A stretch of DNA of 19,136 bases, from NCBI GenBank assembly GCA_013054445.1, contig JAAMPI010001128.1, forward strand, positions 1 to 19,136, given 5' to 3'. Numbering within the stretch: position 1 is the first letter of the stretch; each line of letters opens with the position of its first letter. Shown one piece after another: positions 8,480 through 16,632 of this stretch. This stretch comes from Cudoniella acicularis. Its lineage: Eukaryota > Ascomycota > Leotiomycetes > Helotiales > Helotiaceae. The notes beneath the pieces were generated by a model. That model was not told where the DNA came from, made no database searches, and was given only the letters and a program-made list of their open reading frames with translations. Made by a program: the position numbers and the translations under genes.

Positions 8480-9640
8480 ATGGTTTCAGGAACTACCACC
8501 CCCGGCTGCCTCACTAGCAAGGTCGCAATCGTCACCGGTAGCTCGTCTGGCATTGGTCGAGCCATCGCCATTCGATTCGCTCAGGAAGGCGCCAAAGTTG
8601 TCTGCTCAGACATTTACCCATTCGCATCGGTCGACATCAAAGACGAAGCCGACGTCGCTACCCACGAAGCCATTATCAAAGAGGGGGGGCGGCAATTTAC
8701 ATCAAGGCTGACGTTAGCGATGCTGAAGAAGTCTAACTACAGGTTCATGAGACGGCGAGGAGATTTGGACGATTGGATATGTACTACGATTTACTATCTT
8801 ATCTTTTCATTTAAAACGTTCTTCTCAAACTCTAGATGATATGGCACGGTTACTGACACATCCCCCAAAAAGCCTGGTAAACAACGCCGGCATCTGCGTC
8901 GAAGTCGACAGCATTCCCCTCGGCACACCCTGCCATCTGCTTCCCCTCCACATCTTCGACAAAACCATGCAAATCAACACCCGCGGCACCTTCCTTGGCT
9001 GCAAATACGGTATTGCGCAGATGCTTCGCCAACCCTGCCAACTGAACAGCTCTTCACACGGCTGGATCATCAGCATTGCAAGCGTGGCTGGACTGGTGGC
9101 TTTTGGAGGCTGTCCTGCGTATTGCAGTGGTAAAGGGGCGGTTGTGGCGCTTACCAAGCAGGTGGCCTGTGATTATTGAAAGGAGGATATTCACGTTAAT
9201 GCTATTTGTCTGGTGGTACGCCTTCCCCCACCCTTTTCCTCCATTCTTTACACGTTGATGGAGTAATGAATTCTCCCCCCTTCCGCTCTCGCCTCGTCTT
9301 GCTCTTTTTGTCACCTGTGAGTGAGTACATAAAACAATGGAATGCTAATTTAGAATTTCGGAGAGTAATAATCGACACAGCGCTGACGAAATCTCTCACT
9401 GATGAACCTATCATAAAGACAGCACTTGAAGGCAAACATCCGTGGGGCGCATTGGGTAAGCCGGGTCATGTGGCTGGTGCAGCCTTTTTTCTTGCAAGCG
9501 ACGATGAGAAGTTCGTTACTAGCGCGCTTTTGACGGTTGATGGTGGTTATGTTATGTTGCTCATTGAATATGAATATGACCAAAAAGTGAAACGAAAATT
9601 TCGGGTTGGCGTTGGAGTTATAGAGAGACATCGTTTGTAG
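8480..9640 (+). pseudogene. Short-chain dehydrogenase/reductase (SDR), broken in three or more places
   Basis: Classical NAD(P)-dependent SDR. The start at 8480 gives [20 protein letters not shown] with the cofactor motif TGSSSGIG. At the G7 run 8683-8689 the frame slips by one base; the correct frame resumes as [15 protein letters not shown], then hits TAA at 8734-8736 and continues as [15 protein letters not shown]. Intron 1 is 8781-8872 (donor GTACTA, branch CTGAC, acceptor AAAAAG) and restores RLDI/LVNNAG. Exon 2 carries NNAG, the catalytic serine region IISIASVAG and the YCSGK active site, then a TGA at 9177-9179, after which the frame continues as KEDIHVNAIC. A later exon (from about 9353) holds DTALTKSLTDEP, HPWGALGKP and the C-terminal VDGGYV. 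The 9215-9353 junction is not resolved in frame. All catalytic residues survive, so decay is recent or the lesions are mild. The substrate cannot be told. Confidence 0.85.
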
Positions 9641-9788
9641 ATGAAGGGGCCTGGAAAGGTTTGCCATCCGGGGTTAGCATGCATCTTGGATAATTAGAGA
9701 GATTTTGCATAATAAAAAGTAATTAGAGTCCTAAGTGTAGTCATTCGTGATATTTCGATTCGACGATTTCCTAATTAGATAAAGTAGG

Positions 9789-10302
9789 GCCTTAAGCGAA
9801 TAGCCAGCCAGTAAGGTTGACAGAAAAGACTAGCTGCAAAAATATAAATCCCAGTAAAGACTTGAGCAAAAAAATATTTTTTGTTTTGTGCAAGGAGAAG
9901 GAAAGGGTCGAGGGGCTTTGATATAATCAGTTTTTAAATCTATGTGCACCGCACAATACGCGCTTAGCAATCCCACCAGGGACTACTACACACGGCTTCC
10001 GGGCCCGAAGTTTGCAGTGCACAAAACCCCGATTAATATGCAAGGCTATCAAGTCCGCACACATGATGAGCTCTTCTTTAAGAGAGAGTCGATCTTCATG
10101 TGCTAGGGTCAAGTTGGTTTTAGCTTGGCGATGTCGCAATAGTTTGCTATTGCTACTAGGGTAGAAGTCGGAACTTCTGCGCCGGGAGATGGATTTGCTT
10201 AAATTAAATTATATATGGAAAGGGAAAGGGGCGCAGTGATTGGCGACCTCGGCCTGCGAAGCGAAGATTTGCCGGGGAGATGAAGATAGGGGGGTTGTCG
10301 GT
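9789..10302 (+). repeat. Left long terminal inverted repeat
   Basis: Begins near GCCTTAAGCGA and ends with the GC-rich block GCGAAGCGAAGATTTGCCGG then GAAGATAGGGGGG. Similarity to the right arm is patchy, with many transitions, and fades outside 9789. No coding frame is present. Confidence 0.65.
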
Positions 10303-10504
10303 ATGAGAAACTCGATATAAAAAATAATTCCATAAGTTTTAAGAAAAGTATTGTTTGTAGTGTTGGGGGAGGGAAAGGGTTAAGAATACAATTAAGGAGA
10401 AGATACTACAGAACAATACTGATGGGATAACAGATACATGGTGGCAGAGAAGAGGGGATAACATATGCTAATGGGGGAAAAGGGGGGTTCGAGTTTTTGG
10501 TCGA

Positions 10505-10655
10505 CCTCGCTTCAAAGTGCCCAGGCACTTGTTCCCCAAGGGTGCCCTAGCATTCCGCAAGGGCTACTACACACGAAGTGGAGGGGGGCCGTGATTGGTC
10601 GCCGAGGCCCGCGAAGCGAGGTTTTACCGAGGGGGTGAAGATAGGGGGGCGACCG
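10505..10655 (+). repeat. Third, internal copy of the inner arm sequence
   Basis: Contains AGGGCTACTACACAC (as near 9977 in the left arm), then GTGATTGG, GCGAAGCGAGGTTTTACCGA and GAAGATAGGGGGGCGACC, in the order and orientation of the left arm but with about 200 bases missing between the two parts. It suggests a partial duplication or a nested short relative of the element. Confidence 0.6.
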
Positions 10656-11305
10656 GATGCGGTTATTAGTAGAATTTGAATTCAAGTCGTAATTGTTGTT
10701 TAAGTCCAGCTACCCGTAGATGCAACTGAATTCCATATATTTCGATTTATGATTAAGATAAGGCAAGATTTTTTTTTTAAAGAAAATCAAGAGTTTAAAA
10801 AGCAACAAAAATAATGTTTTCTTTTACTACCTAAAGTGCTACTACAGCACGGGCAGAACGTTTGGGAATAATAGCGAGGTGCTCTGCAAGCCTTCCGCAG
10901 ACTTGAGATTCCTCAGAGTAACTAAGATATTTGGTTTTGAAGGTGCTCATTTAGCATTTCATCTGAAAGAGCTTTTCAGGGAGCCTTTTATAGGCTTAAA
11001 CTACTCAGAGTAAATAAAATATTTAATTTTCAGAGGATGAAAAGGCACACCAAGCTCACCGAGGGTCAACAGCCGTCAGAACTCATGACTCCCTATTTGA
11101 AATTCACTGCGTACTTCGATATCTAGTTGGACCAATTCACTGGGACTTTGGCTTTGCATGCGCTATTCCTTTCTCTGCGTAACCCTTCTCCGAGCAATAC
11201 TTCAACCCATATCTTCTCCACAACACCACGACTCGTCCACTTCAACGCGACACCATCAACAGCACAACACAGTTTTCGAGAATCAACCAAGCTTCCTCCA
11301 CAAAC

Positions 11306-11992
11306 ATGCAAGATTACAATAGAATGTCGGAGCACAAATTGCGCCATGAATGCAACACGATAGGCATCTCTTCTGGCACAAAGAGACACTCTATGATTGT
11401 GAGTTTGTTGAACTTCGGCTCCCTTCGTCGCGTCATCAACGAGAATGTCTACACCGATATTACCGATCCTACCTACACACTCCGAGAGGCTCAGTTGACT
11501 GAGGCCAGAGACTGGAATATCCACTTCGCCACCATCGTCGACGGTCTCAAGATCGCTAAGATGACCCTCAAAGTGGAGGAAAAGCGTAATATGCTAGCTG
11601 ACAAATGCAACCAGTTTTCAAAGGATTGTGCTTAGGCTGTAGCTCAGCTCCGTCAACATCAAAATAATCACCCTGCTGCTGCTTTAGCTAAGGCTCCTTC
11701 CCACCCTGTCGCTGCCCCAACTCAGGCTCTCGCTCATCTTGTTACTTCGTCAGCTCAAGCTCCGATTCACTCTGCTTTTGCGCCAGCTCAAGTTCCCCCT
11801 CGCCCTCAGTTTGGAACTGCAACTTTCACATCATCGGCAGCAACTTCCCACATTCGAGAAAATGTGACAGGCCTCTCAATCTTCTCCACGCCAAATTCTT
11901 CCTCGGCCGCAAACCTCTTTTCCACTGCGTCCGCAGCAACTCCTTCTCCAGGCTTTCAACAAACGCCGGCAAAGATAAGGCGAAGCAAGTGA
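11306..11992 (+). CDS. Protein with SAP-like N-terminus, interrupted by an in-frame TAG
   Basis: The ATG at 11306 follows a CA-rich leader. Residues 8-38 (KLRHECNTIGISSGTKRHSM then IVSLLNFG) fit the helix-turn-helix layout of SAP DNA-binding motifs: a Leu-rich first helix, G-I-x-S-G-T-K-R turn, then a hydrophobic second helix. A charged, probably helical stretch follows to residue 109 (LKIAKMTLKVEEKRNML). TAG at 11633-11635 comes next, yet the same frame stays open for 118 more codons rich in Ala, Pro, Gln, Ser and Thr (AVAQLRQHQNNHPAAALAKA) to TGA at 11990. CAG is the simplest ancestor of the TAG. GTGAGA at 11989 with CTAAC near 12039 and CAG at 12056 could be a final intron adding a few residues. 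The gene sits alone between the long inverted repeats. A nuclear DNA- or chromatin-binding role is inference. Confidence 0.55.
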
Positions 11993-12123
11993 GACCAACA
12001 GACCAAACAAAACCCCATGATTACTCAAAGTCACAGTCTAACATTTGGAACTTCAGAAAAATATCGAGAAGCTGATTGAAACCCAAGCCCGACCCCCGAT
12101 GGGCCATAATCTGTACAAACTGC

Positions 12124-12165
12124 TGTGAATACTCCTAAATATACTCGTGCAAATTTATCCTAAAT
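12124..12165 (+). repeat. Dispersed repeat, copy I
   Basis: TGAATACTCCTAAATATACT then CGTGCAAATTTATCCTAAA closely matches 12720-12765 in the same orientation. It lies downstream of the SAP-like gene. Confidence 0.5.
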
Positions 12166-12719
12166 TGCGAAAGTGAGGGCGGTAAAGGCTTATTTACTAT
12201 ATGTTATAAGCTTTCTTTTTTAGCAGTCGAAGATCTCGTGCTTTAAACCCCTGCCTCTAAAATACAGATGAAAAGGACCAATTAGGCTATTGATTTTCTA
12301 AATGTCTCTGTATCTGTGAGTAATTTAATAACTTATTACTTAAATAGTAAATTTCCAGAAGATATCTAATAGCATGCTACTGGATATGGGTCGTCGTTAG
12401 TGTATAGCATCATTCGGGTCGCATCGTTGAGTGGGGTTTTCCTTTTCCGTATCTATCTAGCTGGCGTTATCGGCGCTTTTTTATTCATCGTGATTTGGGA
12501 AGTAGTATCTTTGCAAGATACGGATGGTAGAACTGTGAACACTTAGTTTTTGTTCAGGGGTTTTGGTGCTTTGGAGCATAGAGTAATTGCGTGCTGGATT
12601 AGCTTCCTCCGTACTTTTTTTCTTTACTTAAGTCTCCTGTTTTCCACATGTTTAGTTATTTTCTTCCGGGTGAGCGAAAAGGCAAAATCCTGAATGAAAC
12701 ACTCTTTGTACGAAATACC

Positions 12720-12795
12720 ATGAATGCCCCTAAATATATACGTGCAAATCTATTCTAAAATTACAGAGGTATTATCCTATTCCCCTCTACTTCAA
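12720..12795 (+). repeat. Dispersed repeat, copy II
   Basis: The first half matches copy I; the second half (ACAGAGGTATTATCCTATTC then CCCTCTAC) matches copy III at 13691-13743. It therefore bridges the other two and best represents the original unit. Confidence 0.5.
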
Positions 12796-12927
12796 GACTC
12801 GAAATATGCTTGAAATTTTAAACCGCCAGCCATCCATCCTTGCGGTGGCCCCGCCAAAAAGCAGGAACCTTTACATAGCAACTTCCACCAAAACCCTCCC
12901 ACTTTTTTCCCCAACTACTTGGAGCAG

Positions 12928-13491
12928 CCAGCGCCCCCCTATCTTCACCCCTCGGCAAAATCTCGCTTGCTTCGCGTGCCTCGTCAGCCAATCACATCTT
13001 ATCTACAATCCCCATGCCCCAGATTCCACCTAGATAAACCAAAATAAACAAATCGTCCCTCGCCAGCTAACCCACTGGCGCAGAAGCCAATTTCTATTTC
13101 ATAGCAAACAGTAGCCAAATTATTGTTACCACCGCTACTGGGTCAAGCTTAGTCAACTTAAATCGCACCTCAGGTTTCTCTTGAGCTTGGAGTGCGCGGA
13201 CCAAGCCGCCGAGGTATATTCAACTATACAGCTCCTATAGTCAGGCCCGTTAAACGTGCGTGTTTGAGGTTTGCTAAGCGAGGTTGTGCGGTGCGCATGA
13301 ATTCGAAAGTAGATCACCTTAACCATTTCCTTCCTCTAGTATAAACAAACCGATTTTTTTTAATTTTCCTTTACCTTAACTAACTTATTTTTTTTTCCGT
13401 TTTCCCGTAGCATGTGTGCTGGGTTCTTCTATCGATTTAGCTAGCGCCCTCTGTTCTTCCTTTTTTGATTAGCTTGTTTCTCGCTTAAGGC
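12928..13491 (-). repeat. Right long terminal inverted repeat
   Basis: Inverted partner of 9789-10302. It starts inside with CGCCCCCCTATCTTCACCCC and TCGCTTGCTTCGCG, and ends outside with TCGCTTAAGGC (13481-13491). A short GCCAG/CTGGC hairpin near 13060-13078 lies inside it. Confidence 0.65.
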
Positions 13492-13690
13492 TTAACCTCG
13501 GCACAATAAAATAAATAAGTGAGTGATAATAATTTTATACACGTTTTATTTAAAAAATCTCTTGATATTTTATATTTCAAAATAATAACTTCGAGTAGTC
13601 AAACACAAGAAATCCGCTAAATCTAAGATACAATACAATAGATTGTTGATTTCGAGGACGCCTCGAAAATGCTATGTATGTTCGTAATTA

Positions 13691-13743
13691 GAATCTATAA
13701 ACTCCTTTCCAAAATGCAGAGGCATCATCTAATTCCCTTCTAA
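13691..13743 (+). repeat. Dispersed repeat, copy III
   Basis: Matches the second half of copy II (AAAATGCAGAGGCATCATCT then AATTCCCTTC). It lies outside the long-inverted-repeat structure, next to the 3' end of the ligase-like gene, so the unit is not confined to that element. Confidence 0.45.
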
Positions 13744-13844
13744 AAATGCCCAATGAGGATTGCTCCTATGAATGTCACGCCATCCAAGAGACGCCCAAAA
13801 ATGCACCAAGACCAACGCCAAGCAAAAATCAGCAAACTGCTATG

Positions 13845-16019
13845 CTAGACAACGCAGATAAAACATCTCTTCCACGGGCAATAATCCAGCCTCTTCCCCT
13901 GGTCAATCTTGGCCATGCATTCCAGCAATCGCCAATCATAGACCTCCACCCATTGTTTCCTCCCTCCCGATCTTTTCAGATTCAGACTCTCGATTTTCTT
14001 CAGGAAGTCGCCGGTTTCTTTCGTGTAGTTCGTGTGTGTTTCGACCAAGACGATTTTCCGGTATTTCTTGCGGGTGAGGGGACAGTGGCGAGGTAAGGAG
14101 AGATGGGAGAGGAAGGTGAGAGAGGTGAGGTAGAGGCTGCCGTGCCAGGGCAAGAGTTTTTCCTGGATGTAAGAAATTTTGGGAATTAAAGGGCTGAGAA
14201 GGAGAATGTAGTTAGTGAGGGGGCAGGTGCCGGTTGCTAGGCGGCATTTTCCTCTGCCTGCTGTAACAAGTGGACTTGGGAGAGTTGCTTTGAGTTGTTT
14301 AGATTTTGTGGACTGCCTTATGACAGTCGAGGTGGGGGCCGGTGGAGTAGGTAATATTGGCGCTGACGAAGGAAGTGGGGTCATTAAAGTAGAATGACTG
14401 CCAGCTGTCTTGACAGGGATAGGTCTTTGAGTCTCGGCAATAACTTCGGGCTGACAACTTGGGGCGAGCGATTGACTTTCTGGACACTTTTCAGTCTGGC
14501 GGACTTGTTGAGAATACGAAGCGTTGTTATGCGCTTTTGGAGATGGAGCCAAACTAGGTGGAGTTTGCAACGTAAGATTTGAAGCGTCTGGCTTCGGACT
14601 TGGCCTCGATATCCCCAACTGAAATGTCGGACACCGTGCACCTGGGCGAATCGCAACTGTGTTCCGTGGAGAAGCGGGAGGACGGTTCGGAGTTTTTGAA
14701 GATGGATTTGATAGCGATGTGGGTTGTGATGAGTTATTGGATATTTCTGTTGACCTTATTGGCCTCAAAACGCCACGCTGGAACACGATAGGGCCAGGAG
14801 AACTCCCTCTAGAAATGTAACGTCGTTTTTGATTTCGCCGTGGCGATTCATTGAGCGGACGGCGACGAGTTGAGGATGTTGATGCTTGGGTAGTAATAAC
14901 TGGCCTCTGCTTTGACAACACAGGCTTCGTAACCGTGGCCCTGACGGACTTCATTTATTTAGTGATTCGTTTCCAAGGACCATATTTTTGAGCTTTTCTT
15001 ACTAGTGATCCTCCTGGCGAGCTTCCTCTGGCTGGTGAACTTCTTTGCGTTGATGTTTTATTGGCAGTTTGCTGTGTTGAGCTTTTCCAAACACCCGTTC
15101 CTCCCAGCTGAAGTGCGACTGGGGTAGAACTTGGAAATTCCACGTGTAGCTTGACACAATTCGGCAAATTAGATTGATTCGATTCAAGGCCAAGATCTGC
15201 TGGGAATTTTGCTGGTTCGATCGTCTTGAGGAGTATTCGGGTAAGCCACTTTGCTTCTCTTGGTTTTAAACGCTCGTATAGATTTGCAAAAGCATCTATG
15301 GTATCGAAATCTTTGCAAGCCGCTGCGAGACTGTGGATCTCTGTGGAGGAGCTGGGATTACGGCTGGCAGTTTTCAACAAGATCTGGTCCACCTCCTCAA
15401 CGGTGACAGAGTTGACATCGGTAGCGAAAACGACCTGGAAATCTGTTAGTATCGCATGTGGTATGGACTGAAGCTGAAATCATATATTTTTTGCACTTGC
15501 TTGGGCACCTCCACATTCCACTGCAATCATGACGCATTGGGATTGTAGGTATCTCATAACGCAACGAGTCTGTTAGTCATGAGACTGCCACCATAGAACC
15601 TGGGAAGTCAAACTCAAGCAGCTGAATATGAAATTCAAAATGGCACCTACCCTGTCCATACCGACCATTACTCTCTCTACAAAAGCACCCAAGTCGCCAT
15701 TGTATGGTTCTGTCTTATACCTTTGCAGCTCTCGGTACTGTTCTCTGGTTACTGCCAAAATCCGAGCGATCAGGCGTTCAACATCCTCGACATCCATTCC
15801 AAAGTCTCGGTCGGCCCATTCCCCAGGACGCAACATCGACATGACCACATCTGCCTTGGTCGAGAACTCATTCAGACTTTCGCGATGTTTCTGTAGCCAC
15901 AGCGTGACCGTTCGTTGCTGGTACTCCCGTAGATGTCGTGGGAGAAGAGGTGCATCGCGCAGATACGGCTTTTCCAAGTTGTGGAGCAGGTCACACAGAT
16001 AGACAAAGCGAAAGGGCAT
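13845..16019 (-). CDS. Fungal DNA-ligase-like protein lacking the catalytic core, split by in-frame TAA
   Basis: Exon 1 (16019-15651) encodes MPFRFVYLCDLLHNLEKPYL and DRDFGMDVEDVERLIARIL, then NGDLGAFVERVM. Exon 2 (15569-15497) gives CVMRYLQSQCVMIAVECGG; exon 3 (15442-13845) opens NFQVVFATDVNSVTVEEVD, then LKPREAKWLTRILLKTIEP. This is the layout of the N-terminal domain of ATP-dependent DNA ligases of the LIG4-like fungal type. Introns of 81 and 54 bases have CTAAC branch-acceptor sites, and all exon phases agree. A Ser/Pro/Thr-rich linker replaces the expected adenylation and OB domains: no KxDG nucleotidyl motif exists. The C-terminus (LTRKKYRKIVLVETHTNYTK, KQWVEVYDWRLLE) resembles the family's conserved, BRCT-like tail. 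TAA at 14957-14955 interrupts the linker; ATG follows it directly in frame. Full reading is 678 residues around that stop. Ligation activity is not expected; a scaffold or a decaying gene is. Confidence 0.6.
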
Positions 16020-16632
16020 GATTGCTGCAACGCATGGCAAGGTGATAAAATGAGGAAATATATGCAATTATACTGTTAGTAAGGTATGCAAATGCAGATG
16101 AAGAGGACGTGTTTATTTATGAGTGCTCGAGGCTCGAGCTTTGTCGCGACAAAGAACACGAAGCTGCCACCTGATCTCGTGACTGCCGGCAAGGATGTCC
16201 TCCGCTCGCAATCTCGGCGCCCCCCCCAACAGGGAAATTATGGCTGGGATAGGGCGCCATCTGCACGCGGTCGCCGGGGGCGGTCACTCGACCACTGTTT
16301 GCAAGACTTTCTCAACTCCTGAATTCCTCTTCCATTCTAACACGCATGCGTGCGTCACCACAGCCCATCATGGCCTTCGAATAGCCTCTTTTCTGTGCGC
16401 TTTGTTTGACACGACGATTATGACTATATAATATACCCGCTTTTACCACGGCCTTTTCAGACATTTTGCTTTTGCGCACTTTCGGGGGGTTCACTTGTTT
16501 TGTCAACAAAGACTTGGTGCGGTGAAGCAATCTTCTCAGACCGACAACGACTTTATGATCACACAAAGGACCTTCCTCTTCCCGTTTCTGCCACACGAAG
16601 CCTCGCAGTTCTCACGGAACACGATATGCACA
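16020..16632. promoter_or_regulatory. Shared divergent promoter region
   Basis: This gap separates the start codons of the minus-strand ligase-like gene and the plus-strand DUF4048-like gene. CTATATAATATA (16424-16435) and a CT-rich tract (16440-16500) fit a core promoter and leader for the plus-strand gene. GCTCGAG-G-CTCGAGC (16125-16139) is a perfect 15-base palindrome that could bind a dimeric regulator. Short frames here look random. An in-frame ATG at 16495 would add 46 residues to the downstream protein but has a poor context. Confidence 0.45.

Larger units (their letters stand above)
9789..13491. mobile_element. ~3.7-kb structure with long diverged terminal inverted repeats
   Basis: Left arm 9789-10302 and right arm 12928-13491 are inverted copies of each other over about 500 bases. 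Paired blocks are GCCTTAAGCGA (9789/13481), CTAGCT...CCCAG (9830/13419), TGCACCGCACAA (9945/13284), CGCTTAGCAA (9961/13271), CTTCTGCGCC (10174/13077) and GTGATTGG...GCGAAGCGA (10237/12990). Left and right coordinates of each pair sum to 23,230-23,280, so the arms are colinear. The centre holds one gene with a SAP-like start. Long arms are typical of Mutator-like elements and foldback elements, but no transposase and no clear target-site duplication are visible. A non-autonomous element carrying cargo is my preferred reading. Confidence 0.65.

Noticed and set aside
11123..11524. 133-residue minus-strand frame opposite the SAP-like gene
   Set aside because: Antisense of the better plus-strand frame, which has a proper leader and a recognisable motif.
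9789..13491. Reading the structure as an LTR retrotransposon or a Polinton
   Set aside because: The arms are inverted, not direct, and there is no polymerase, integrase or capsid-like frame.
5834..15392. UAG/UAA reassigned to glutamine in this organism
   Set aside because: Other genes in the window appear to end at TAG, including the zero-frame end at 17821 and the ligase-like end at 13845, and TGA at 9177 also interrupts coding. Ordinary nonsense mutation explains the pattern better.
15628..16002. 124-residue plus-strand frame
   Set aside because: Antisense shadow of exon 1 of the ligase-like gene.
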